Assembly (NCBI GenBank): GCA_018399015.1
Contig: CP073761.1
Coordinates: 868,001-932,000, forward strand
DNA: 64,000 bases
DNA from: Cyanobium sp. M30B3
Lineage (GTDB): Bacteria; Cyanobacteriota; Cyanobacteriia; PCC-6307; Cyanobiaceae
Direction: 5' to 3'
Shown piece by piece: positions 39,823 to 46,760 of the stretch. Position numbers and translations under genes: made by a program. The notes under the pieces are model-generated. The model worked only from the letters and a program-made list of their open reading frames with translations, ran no database searches and had not been told where the DNA came from. Numbering within the stretch: the stretch's first letter is position 1; every line of letters starts with the position of its first letter.

Positions 39823-40058
39823 CCCTGCCGGATCAGCTGCGGAGCATGCGCCAGTCGGTGGATGCAGACACCGGCGCGATCCTGTTTCGCCATCCCACGC
39901 TCCAGGGCATCCCCGATCTGGTGGTGGAGGGAGACGGCTACACCCTGGAATTCATGGGCCCCACCCTGCTCTGCCTCGACATCATCGATCCAGGAGCCCT
40001 GGGCCGCCTGCTGGCAGAACCGATCAAGCAGCAACTTCCTGTGGGCCTTGGCCATTGA
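39801..40058 (+). CDS. Small 85-residue hypothetical protein
   Basis: MAVSEPLTLPDQLRSMRQSV, then DADTGAILFRHPTLQGIPDL and LEFMGPTLLCLDIIDPGALG. It overlaps the 58-residue gene by 22 bp. It is acidic, while its neighbour is basic, as in many toxin–antitoxin pairs. No domain is recognised. Confidence 0.55.
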   Translation: MAVSEPLTLPDQLRSMRQSVDADTGAILFRHPTLQGIPDLVVEGDGYTLEFMGPTLLCLDIIDPGALGRLLAEPIKQQLPVGLGH

Positions 40059-40190
40059 CTGTCCAGGGCCCGGCCGACCTGGCAGCCTGGCTGGCCTCCC
40101 AGCAGAGTGTGATGGCGGCGATCGAGGGGCTCAGCCGTGAGCTCACGATCGTGCTGAGTGCCCACCGGCTCAGCACCGTGGACCGCTGCT
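40055..40190 (+). pseudogene. Chimera of DUF4351 tail and ABC exporter C-terminal ATPase remnant
   Basis: Reads TVQGPADLAAWLASQQ, an Rpn/DUF4351 tail, and continues VMAAIEGLSRELTIVLSAHR then LSTVDRC. The latter is the end of an ABC ATPase (H-loop His in AHRLSTV). It is likely the 3' end of the exporter whose N-terminus is at 37945. HicAB and the DUF433 group now sit between. Confidence 0.7.
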
Positions 40191-40242
40191 GGCCCAGACC
40201 TGAACAGCCCCGCTACCCTGAACTGACCGCAGGTCTGGGGAG

Positions 40243-40890
40243 ATGACCCTCACCACCAGCCCAGCCACTTCCCCCACTGCTTCGGCAACGACCCTGGATG
40301 CGCTGGCTACGTTGCGGCTGCCGCCCGAACTGCGGCTCACGCCGGAGCAGTTTGCGCTGGTGTGTGCTGAGAACAGGGAGGCGGTGCTGGAACTCGATGC
40401 GGAAGGCCGGCTGATCGCGATGACGCCAACTGGAAGCGAAACCGGAGCGCGCAACTCCAGGCTGGAGATGCGCTTGCTCGTCTGGGCGGATCAGCAGGGT
40501 GGCTGGAAGGTGTTCGGTAGCTCCACAGGCTTCCGTCTTCCCGATGGGTCGGTCTTCAGCCCTGATGCCTCCCTGCTGCGTCTGGACCGCTGGCAGGCCC
40601 TCAGCCCAGAGGAGCGCCGTGGCTTCGCGCCGCTGTGCCCCGATCTCGTTGTGGAGCTGGCCAGCCCCAGCGATGAAGGCCCCCGCGGCCTGAGCGCCCT
40701 GCGCCGCAAGATGGCGGCTTATCAGGCCAATGGCGCTCGCCTGGGGTGGCTGCTGATTCCCCAGGAGCAGGCGGTGGAGGTGTGGCCCGCCAGCGGTGAG
40801 CCGCAGCGCCTGGAGCAGGCTGCGCTGCTGGAGGCTGGTGCGGACTTTCCGGGGCTGCAGCTGCAGCTGGCCGAGATCTGGGCGGGGTGA
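40243..40890 (+). CDS. Uma2 family endonuclease-like protein (DUF820)
   Basis: 215 residues. PELRLTPEQFALVCAENREA starts the domain, with a PD-(D/E)XK-like core: GRLIAMTPTGSETGARNSRL, FSPDASLL and APLCPDLVVELASPSDE, then a Lys in LRRKMAAYQANGARLGWLL. Uma2 proteins are very numerous in cyanobacteria, are predicted nucleases, and have no settled role. The start is ATG at 40243. It follows the ABC exporter remnant. Confidence 0.88.
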   Translation: MTLTTSPATSPTASATTLDALATLRLPPELRLTPEQFALVCAENREAVLELDAEGRLIAMTPTGSETGARNSRLEMRLLVWADQQGGWKVFGSSTGFRLPDGSVFSPDASLLRLDRWQALSPEERRGFAPLCPDLVVELASPSDEGPRGLSALRRKMAAYQANGARLGWLLIPQEQAVEVWPASGEPQRLEQAALLEAGADFPGLQLQLAEIWAG

Positions 40891-40944
40891 GGCGATCTGG
40901 AGGACTTCCCCCCAATCCGCCCTCCCCGCCTGCTGCAGGTCGTT

Positions 40945-41036
40945 CTCGATGGGCTGTTCAGGACTGGCTGGCCGAGGGTCGTCAGGAAGGCCGTCAGGAC
41001 GGGCGAGGCAGCTTCGATGACCCTCCGCCTCCTCGT
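40945..41036 (+). pseudogene. Rpn middle fragment
   Basis: Contains AVQDWLAEGRQEGRQDG in one frame and a following MTLRLL in another, matching the charged hinge of Rpn just before DUF4351. Both ends are cut. Confidence 0.65.
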
Positions 41037-41163
41037 TGGCCACCAACACCTGAGCCACACACACCGCATCTGGTGCCTGCAGCTGCGGCAGTTTGGAGAT
41101 CAACCCAGCTGATGCCAGTACTGCTCTCGGTACCAAACTTGAGCTTCGGGCACTCGCTGGGCG

Positions 41164-41445
41164 ATGGATCAGGAGAACGCGCTCACCTCAGCTGAGCTCA
41201 AGCGCTGTGGGATCGCAGCGATTGAGCAGGCGCTGCAGCATGGCTCTGTTCATCTGTTGAAGCGCAACCGATCAGCGGCTGTGGTGCTGAGTTAACAGCA
41301 CTACCGCCAGCTGCAATTGCAGGCCTCACGAGCTCCTGTGACCGAAGCATCGGCGTTGCAGTGGCTGCTGGCTCTGCCGCCATCCACCAGCCCGCGCAGC
41401 AAGGCTGAGATCGATACGGAGCTGGCGGCCGAGCGCGAGTGGTGA
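41164..41445 (+). pseudogene. PIN-partner antitoxin with in-frame stop
   Basis: MDQENALTSAELKRCGIAAI, then QHGSVHLLKRNRSAAVVLS, a TAA at 41293–41295 (codon 44), and in the same frame QHYRQLQLQASRAPVTEASA to the TGA at 41443. It looks like a Phd/YefM-type antitoxin in which a sense codon became a stop. It overlaps the broken toxin gene by 4 bp. Confidence 0.7.
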
Positions 41446-41674
41446 TTGCCTTCCTCGATGCCAGCGCCTGGATCGTTTTGAGGCGTTATTTGCTCAGCCG
41501 GATCTGCTGGTTGTTGACCTGAGCGGCGCAGTCGTTGAACGGGCGACGCAGTTGCGAGCCACCCATGGACTGCGCACGCCGGATGCCTTGCAGGCGGCGT
41601 GCTGCCTGCAGCTGGGGCCTGGTGCCGTGATGATCACCGGTGATGCGGGCTTTCAACGCCTCCAGGCTTTGTAG
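41442..41674 (+). pseudogene. PIN-domain toxin, internally deleted
   Basis: Begins VIAFLDASAWIV, the first PIN strand with its catalytic Asp. It resumes after a deletion and frame change with FAQPDLLVVDLSGAVVERAT, LRTPDALQAACCL and MITGDAGFQRLQAL. The central acidic residues are gone, so it should be inactive, matching its broken antitoxin. Confidence 0.75.
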
Positions 41675-41717
41675 GTGCGCCTGATTGCCTGCTCCTCATC
41701 CCCAATCTGATTCCAGG

Positions 41718-41758
41718 GCCTAGCCGACCTCGCCGCCTGGCTGGCCGCCCACACCTAA
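41718..41758 (+). pseudogene. Remnant of Rpn/DUF4351 tail
   Basis: Reads LADLAAWLAAHT and stop, the last residues of DUF4351, with no upstream Rpn sequence. The ~230 bp that follow hold no gene I can support. Confidence 0.65.
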
Positions 41759-41988
41759 GGCCTCCCACATCCCAATCTGGTGTCTTCATCCCTGAAAGTT
41801 CTCAGCGCGCCGCTGCGGTCAGCATGGGATCGGGGGGGGGCTGTGGCCGGCCAGCGCATTGATATGGGAGCGCTGCCTGGTGGCCGGCTTGAGCCGCATG
41901 GGGAGCAGGCCACAGGCAGCATCGATGGCATCCGTGCACTGCAGTGACGACGAGCTGGTGGGCTTCCCCCTTAGAAGCCGACGCCGCA

Positions 41989-42279
41989 TCAATAGGCCGA
42001 GTCGTGATCGGGGTGGAGCGAGAGCAACCGCAGCCAGGGGCCATCGCGCCAGGCCACGGCCCGGCAGCTGCGGCTGATCCGCAGGGAATACAGCCGCTCA
42101 CCCGCAGGTCCCTGGCGACTTTGGATCAGCTCCCAACGGAGGCCCTTGCTGCTATGCAGCTGCTCCCAGCTCATCGCCTGAAGCAGGCGCAGGGTCTTCA
42201 GTACAGCCCAGGCGTCTGGCTTGGCCAACGCCAGCAGATTGGCCTGAAACTCGGGGTTGTTGAGGTCGAGCCGAATCAC
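41989..42279 (-). CDS. RelE/ParE-like toxin
   Basis: A 96-residue basic protein: MIRLDLNNPEFQANLLALAK, then DAWAVLKTLRLLQAMSWEQL, GLRWELIQ and RLYSLRISRSCRAVAWRDGP. The strand pattern and the Arg-rich (Y/L)SLRIS-x-x-RAV segment fit RelE-type proteins that act on the ribosome. Its gene overlaps the antitoxin stop by 4 bp. Confidence 0.75.
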   Translation of the reverse strand: MIRLDLNNPEFQANLLALAKPDAWAVLKTLRLLQAMSWEQLHSSKGLRWELIQSRQGPAGERLYSLRISRSCRAVAWRDGPWLRLLSLHPDHDSAY

Positions 42280-42542
42280 CGCATCCCCAGGTGCTGCTCC
42301 AGGGCATCGAAATCGGCGGCGATAGGCGGCGAGGTCATGACGGCCATGGCCCGATCGAGACGCGCGGCGGCTTCCGGTTGATGCAACCAGAGCTCGCTGT
42401 CGGGGATGGTCTGGGCCGTTTTGATCACCCAGACCCCGGGCTCGCTGCTGTCCACCACCACGGTGCGACCAGCGAACTCCTTGCCTAAGGAGATCTGGCC
42501 GCTGGCCCCCACCTGCTTCACAACCTGCTTGGCGGTTTTCAT
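42276..42542 (-). CDS. Antitoxin of the RelE-like pair (AbrB-like start)
   Basis: An 88-residue protein: MKTAKQVVKQVGASGQISLG, then KEFAGRTVVVDSSEPGVWVI and a helical, acidic C-terminus. The VGASGQISLGKEFAG segment recalls AbrB/SpoVT-type DNA-binding loops. Its place just before the toxin with a 4-bp overlap supports the role. ATG at 42542. Confidence 0.7.
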   Translation of the reverse strand: MKTAKQVVKQVGASGQISLGKEFAGRTVVVDSSEPGVWVIKTAQTIPDSELWLHQPEAAARLDRAMAVMTSPPIAADFDALEQHLGMR

Positions 42543-42569
42543 GCTGACTTAGCTTTCATGCCTTCATGC

Positions 42570-42723
42570 TAGGCATTGACATCCTGAGCCGCCAGGCGCC
42601 CCAGCCCGAACAAACCACTCAGCCTCCTGCCGCCAACGGGGATCCACAGGCAGCAAGCCCCGCACGGGCTGCAGCCCCAACTCCAAGCCGCGGCTACCTT
42701 TTCGCCAGTCAGGGTTGCTGCCC
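42570..42723 (+). repeat. Conserved DNA upstream of Rpn gene (copy 2)
   Basis: CCTGAGCCGCCAGGCGCCCC, then AGCCCGAACAAA, GGGCTGCAGCCCCAA and GCGGCTACCTTTTCGCCAG. It matches 35540–35693 in order and spacing. Confidence 0.7.
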
Positions 42724-43575
42724 GTGAACACCGACCGCTGGTTCTACCGCGTCTTCCAGAGCGCCCCCGACCTGATTCGCGCTCTGCTGCCCGGCTCAGC
42801 CGCCGCCGCAAACGCACTGAGCCTCGACCCAGGTGCCCCCGGCGATCAGCTCTACCGTTTTGAAGCTCTGGAAACTCGGAGCTGAGCCACCGCTTCGATG
42901 GCGTCCTCTGGCCTGGTGGTGCTGCTGGAGGTGCAGATGCACCCCGACCCAGGCTTCCGCCACCGACTGGCGGCGCAGAGCTCTCGGTTTCTGCAGAAGC
43001 ACCCGCAGGTGGGGCACCTGGAGGTGGTGGTGATCACGCCACACCAGCGGATCAACCTCGGCCCCACCAATCTGCCCAGGCTTCTGCAAGCGCTCCTGAA
43101 CGAGGTGCACTGGATCAGTCTGGAGGAGCTGAGCCAGCAGCCCAACCTCGATCCCCTGCTGGCGGCCAGCAGTCAGCAGATCCTGGCCAGCCGCCCGGAT
43201 CTGAAAACAGTTGTGCTGCCTATGCTGGTGCAACGGTTTCCCCAGCTGAGCGAGGGGCAGATCATGGTGATCGCCGGCATCCCCCGAGAAGAGATCCGCC
43301 ACACCCGTGCCGTCCAGGACTGGCTGGCAGAGGGCCGCCAGGAAGGCCGTCAGGAAGGCCGCCAAGCAGAGGCGGCCTCTGTCACCCTCCGCCAACTCAA
43401 CCGCCGCTGCGGCACCCTTACGGACGCCACCACCGCCCGGATCCAGGCCTTACCCGTGGATCAGTTGGAAGCCCTGGCCGTAGGCGAAGCCTTCTCCGCA
43501 GGAGTGGCCCTGCTCGACTTCCAGGGCCCGGCCGACCTGGCCGCCTGGCTGGCCGCCCACACATTCAACGCCTGA
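42724..43575 (+). pseudogene. Rpn/DUF4351 gene (copy 2), frame breaks near the N-terminus
   Basis: GTG start, then NTDRWFYRVFQSAPDLIRAL to ALETRS and stop at 42885; about 25 residues are missing or shifted where copy 1 reads LSHRLDGVLWP. The frame resumes at VVLLEVQMHPDPGFRHRLAA and is open to the end, with DUF4351 intact. A 17-residue part around LLNLLTLPVRP is also absent. The remaining 225-residue frame might be made from an internal start, but the N-terminal nuclease part is damaged. Confidence 0.8.
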
Positions 43576-43603
43576 CGCCGCGCCACCAACGCCTGGCGCC
43601 TTC

Positions 43604-43634
43604 AGCCCCGCTGCCTGCGCAGCGGGGCTTCTTG
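43604..43634 (+). terminator. Hairpin terminator after Rpn gene (copy 2), loop inverted
   Basis: AGCCCCGCTG and CAGCGGGGCT form the same 10-bp stem as at 36685, with loop CCTGCG in place of CGCAGG, then TTCTT. The two loops are reverse complements. Confidence 0.75.
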
Positions 43635-43681
43635 CTGCTGGCCCCCCGCACGACCTGCAGCCCCACCCCACCAGCTCCCTG

Positions 43682-44551
43682 ATGCCCGCCACCCGCGTTC
43701 GCCGCGCCACCAGCTCCCGCGACCCCGCCCAGCAGTGGCTGGTGCTCGAGCCCAACCGGATCGAGAAGCAGTACTGGAAAGACCTGTGGCGCTACCGGGA
43801 GCTGTTCGCGATCCTGGCCTGGCGTGACATCACCGTTCGCTACAAGCAGACCGTCATCGGCGTGGCCTGGGCGCTGATCCGCCCGTTCCTCACCATGGTG
43901 GTGTTCACGGTGATTTTTGGGCGGCTCGCCAATCTGCCCACCGAAGGGGATGCGCCCTATGCGGTGCTGGTGTTTGCCGGGATGCTGCCCTGGCAGTTTT
44001 TCAGCACGGCGCTGAGCAGCTGCTCCGACAGCCTGATCGCCAATAGCAACCTGCTCACCAAGGTGTATTTCCCGCGGCTGATCGTGCCGGCCTCAGCAGT
44101 GATCACCAGCTTTGTGGATTTCCTGATCTCCTTTGTGATCCTGGCCGGGTTGATGGTGTGGTTCCAGTGGTGGCCCAGCTGGCGACTGCTCACGTTGCCG
44201 CTATGGGTGGCGGTGGCGTTCGCGGCGAGCATGGGCGCGGGTCTGTGGCTGGCCAGTCTGAACGTGCAATACCGCGACTTCCGCTATGTGGTGCCGTTTC
44301 TGGTGCAGTTCGGCCTCTACGTGAGCCCGGTGGGCTTCTCCAGCGCGATTGTGCCCGAACAGTGGCAGCTGCTCTACGCGCTCAACCCGATGGTGGGCGT
44401 GATCGAGGTGTTCCGCTGGGCGATCATCGGCCGGGGAGCCTTCATCAACCCGCTGGGCTTTGGGCTGTCGATGGCGATCGTGGCCCTGCTGCTGGTCACG
44501 GGCATCCGCCAGTTCCGGCGGATGGAGAAGCGCTTTGCCGATGTGATCTGA
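43682..44551 (+). CDS. ABC transporter permease for polysaccharide export (KpsM/Wzm-like, ABC-2 type)
   Basis: 289 residues with six predicted membrane helices. YRELFAILAWRDITVRYKQT, then VIGVAWALIRPFLTMVVFTV, is the typical N-terminal signature. Later come FAGMLPWQFFSTAL and LNVQYRDFRYVVPFLVQFGL, then YVSPVGFSS. It moves lipid-linked O-antigen or capsule with a Wzt/KpsT ATPase. The ATPase gene normally follows. Here the RES/Xre block follows, and only a fragment of an ATPase remains at 35338. A functional ATPase may lie elsewhere. Confidence 0.92.
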   Translation: MPATRVRRATSSRDPAQQWLVLEPNRIEKQYWKDLWRYRELFAILAWRDITVRYKQTVIGVAWALIRPFLTMVVFTVIFGRLANLPTEGDAPYAVLVFAGMLPWQFFSTALSSCSDSLIANSNLLTKVYFPRLIVPASAVITSFVDFLISFVILAGLMVWFQWWPSWRLLTLPLWVAVAFAASMGAGLWLASLNVQYRDFRYVVPFLVQFGLYVSPVGFSSAIVPEQWQLLYALNPMVGVIEVFRWAIIGRGAFINPLGFGLSMAIVALLLVTGIRQFRRMEKRFADVI

Positions 44552-44625
44552 GCAGACCCACTCCGACCGTCATAGCGCATTCGCTCGAAAGCCCCTAAGA
44601 TCTGTGCATCTGCACGAAGCCTGGC

Positions 44626-44991
44626 ATGGCCGTTCTGGAGCGGCGGCAGGACGCCTCGGCCGCTGATGCTCAACTGATCGCCGAGGCCTGCCTGCGGGCG
44701 GCTGCTGAGGTGGGCCTGTCCAAGGAGGAATTGGGCGCGATCGTGGGCCGGCACCGCACCAGCCTGGAACGCAGCGGCCTGCCGCCCCAGAGCAAGGAAG
44801 GGCAACTGGGGCTGCTGTTTCTACGGGTGATGCGCAGCCTCGATGCCCTGATGGGCTCCGATCCGGAGCTGATGCGCCACTGGCTGGAGCAGCCCAATCA
44901 CCACCTGGGCGAGCAGCCACCAAGCCAGTTGCTGGCTTCGGTGGAAGGCCTGGCGCGGGTGGCGGCCTATCTCGATGCCATGCGTGCTTGA
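44626..44991 (+). CDS. MbcA/ParS/Xre-type antitoxin, first module (intact copy)
   Basis: 121 residues: MAVLERRQDASAADAQLIAE, an HTH (VGLSKEELGAIVGRHRTSLE), then the DUF2384 toxin-binding region (LFLRVMRSLDALMGSDPELM, then HWLEQPNHHLG). It should block and co-repress the RES toxin. A short symmetric site (GTGCA TC TGCAC at 44605–44616) lies 9 bp before the ATG. It overlaps the RES gene by 17 bp. Confidence 0.88.
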   Translation: MAVLERRQDASAADAQLIAEACLRAAAEVGLSKEELGAIVGRHRTSLERSGLPPQSKEGQLGLLFLRVMRSLDALMGSDPELMRHWLEQPNHHLGEQPPSQLLASVEGLARVAAYLDAMRA

Positions 44992-45706
44992 GGCCCATCT
45001 CCAGCCGCTGGCGGGCGCGGTGGTGCGCATCACCGACCGCCAGGGCTACCAGGCCAGCGAACGTTGGACCGATTCACTGCAGGAGCAAGCCCGGCTGGAG
45101 GCCCTGATTGAGCGGGTCAAGCCGCCTGCCCCGCCGGGGCAGCACCGGCTGCTCACCACGCCCTTTCGCTATCCGCCCTTGCGCAGCGGCTCCCGTTTCA
45201 CCGCTGCCGACCAGCGGGAGCTGTTCTATGGCGCCAGGGGCCTGGGCACGGTGTTGGCCGAGCGGGCCTTCCATGCCCTGCGGCTGCTGGAAGGTTCACC
45301 GCTGCCGGCCGGCAAGGTGATCCAGCGCGAGCAAACATCGTTTCAGGTGGAGATCGCGGTGCAGCGGGGCCTGCAGCTGCAGCACTGCCTGAGCGCCGCA
45401 GACCTGGCGGCGGTGACCGATCCCTGCAGCTATCACGCCAGCCAGGCGCTGGGACGCCAGATGCGCCAGCTCGATGTGGAGGCCTTTGAGGTGCCCTCAG
45501 CCCGTGCACCGCTGGAGCCTCCCTGCGTGGGGGTGCTCACCCCAGCAGCGTTTGCCAGCACCCCCTTTGATTTGCAGGACTGGGCGCTGGAGATCCGCCC
45601 CGATGGGGTGACGTTTGCCTCGTTTGGCCTGAGCCAGGTGGTCACGCTCCTGCGGGAGCAGTTCCTGGTGGAAGGCCGCTGGCCTGATCCTGTAGCGAGT
45701 GGATAA
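44975..45706 (+). CDS. RES-domain toxin, first module (intact copy)
   Basis: A 243-residue RES-family NAD+ phosphorylase-like toxin. The active-site surroundings show GSRFTAADQRELFYGARGLG, then AERAFHALRLLEGSP, with conserved Arg, Tyr and Glu expected in the NAD pocket. The Ser region is YHASQALGRQMR. The C-terminus is WALEIRPDGVTFASFG. It is longer than the second-module RES protein (156 residues). Known RES toxins deplete NAD+ and halt growth. Confidence 0.88.
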   Translation: MPCVLEAHLQPLAGAVVRITDRQGYQASERWTDSLQEQARLEALIERVKPPAPPGQHRLLTTPFRYPPLRSGSRFTAADQRELFYGARGLGTVLAERAFHALRLLEGSPLPAGKVIQREQTSFQVEIAVQRGLQLQHCLSAADLAAVTDPCSYHASQALGRQMRQLDVEAFEVPSARAPLEPPCVGVLTPAAFASTPFDLQDWALEIRPDGVTFASFGLSQVVTLLREQFLVEGRWPDPVASG

Positions 45707-45735
45707 GCGAGCCCTCCCCCGTCTCACCCGCCTTC

Positions 45736-45766
45736 GTCATTTGGGGCTAGCATCTCTTCAAATGAC
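45736..45766 (+). promoter_or_regulatory. Inverted repeat upstream of second Xre antitoxin (copy 2)
   Basis: GTCATTTG (45736–45743) and CAAATGAC (45759–45766), identical to the site at 33082–33112. Possible autoregulatory operator separating control of the second module from the first. Confidence 0.45.
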
Positions 45767-45787
45767 CCCGCCCGGAGCGTTCTGCCC

Positions 45788-46255
45788 TTGGCACCCGCGA
45801 TCCCCGTCCCCGCGCTGGAAGCAGCCCAGGATGCAGACCTGAATCAAGGCTTCTGGCAACGCGCTGCCGAGCTCGGCGCCCTGGATGAGCAGCAGCGCCT
45901 GGCGGCGATTGAGCGGGGCTGGAGCAGCAACTGGCTGGCGGCCCTGCGCCAGCACCTGCACCTCAAGCCGGCAGATCTGGAGCCACTGCTGGCCCTCTCG
46001 GAGGCCACGATGGCGCGCCGCAGCCGCGAGCAGGCGGCGCTGGATCTGGTGGCTTCTGAGCGGCTGGACCGCCTGGTGGAAGTGATCAGCCTGGCCTACG
46101 GGGTGTTTGAGCAGCCATCCAGCACCGAGGCCTGGCTCAAGGCACCCCACCCGCTGCTGCATCAGGCGAGCCCACTGCAGCACTGCCGCACGGCGATCGG
46201 CGCGGGCCAGGTGCGGCGGCTGCTGCAGGCGCTGGAGCAGGGCGCACCGGTGTGA
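45788..46255 (+). CDS. MbcA/ParS/Xre-type antitoxin, second module (copy 2)
   Basis: 155 residues, identical to the product of 33134–33601. It starts with TTG 82 bp after the first RES gene and overlaps its own RES gene by 4 bp. The N-terminal half (LAALRQHLHLKPADLEPLLA) is HTH-like; the C-terminal half is DUF2384-like. Confidence 0.85.
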   Translation: MAPAIPVPALEAAQDADLNQGFWQRAAELGALDEQQRLAAIERGWSSNWLAALRQHLHLKPADLEPLLALSEATMARRSREQAALDLVASERLDRLVEVISLAYGVFEQPSSTEAWLKAPHPLLHQASPLQHCRTAIGAGQVRRLLQALEQGAPV

Positions 46256-46722
46256 GCGAGGGTGTGCTTCGGGCCTGGCGGCTGAGCAAGGCCCGCTATG
46301 CCGGTGATCTCACGGGCCAGGGAGCGGCCCGCGATGGCCAGCGCTGGAACCAACCCGGTCAGCGAGCGGTGTATCTGGGGATGACACCCGAGATCACGGT
46401 GCTGGAGGTGCTGGTGCACCTCAACGGCGTGCTCAGCGCCCCGCTGGCGCTGTGTGGCTACGACGTGCCCGATACGCCTGGGCTGATCGCCGAAGCCGAT
46501 CCCATCGCTCTGCCTGCGGGCTGGAACGCCATCCACCATGGCCACGCCAGCGCAACGTTTGGTGGCGACTGGCTGCGGGTAGGAGAGCAGCTGGGCCTGG
46601 TGCTGCCCTCGGTGGTGGTGCCCCAGGCCCGCAACCTGTTGCTCAATCCCCTCCACCCAGCGATGGCAGCGGTGACGCTGGTGCACCAGGAGCCCTTCCA
46701 GCTGGATCAACGGCTGGGCTGA
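46252..46722 (+). CDS. RES-domain toxin, second module (copy 2)
   Basis: 156 residues. The core RWNQPGQRAVYLGMTPEITV and the end LVLPSVVVPQARNLLLNPLH are shared with copy 1. The final ~20 residues differ (AAVTLVHQEPFQLDQ against AQVALVHQEAFQLDQ). This part alone has accumulated DNA changes, as if exchanged with another homologue. Confidence 0.88.
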   Translation: MSEGVLRAWRLSKARYAGDLTGQGAARDGQRWNQPGQRAVYLGMTPEITVLEVLVHLNGVLSAPLALCGYDVPDTPGLIAEADPIALPAGWNAIHHGHASATFGGDWLRVGEQLGLVLPSVVVPQARNLLLNPLHPAMAAVTLVHQEPFQLDQRLG

Positions 46723-46760
46723 GCCGACCACCCCAGAATGGAAGCAGAACTGGCCCTGCC

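Larger units (their letters stand above)
44724..46722 (+). repeat. Copy 2 of ~2-kb direct repeat carrying two RES/Xre modules
   Basis: The intact partner of 32071–34068, offset 12,653 bp (12,654 after the one-base difference). Here the first antitoxin is complete, which suggests this is the parent copy. Confidence 0.95.
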
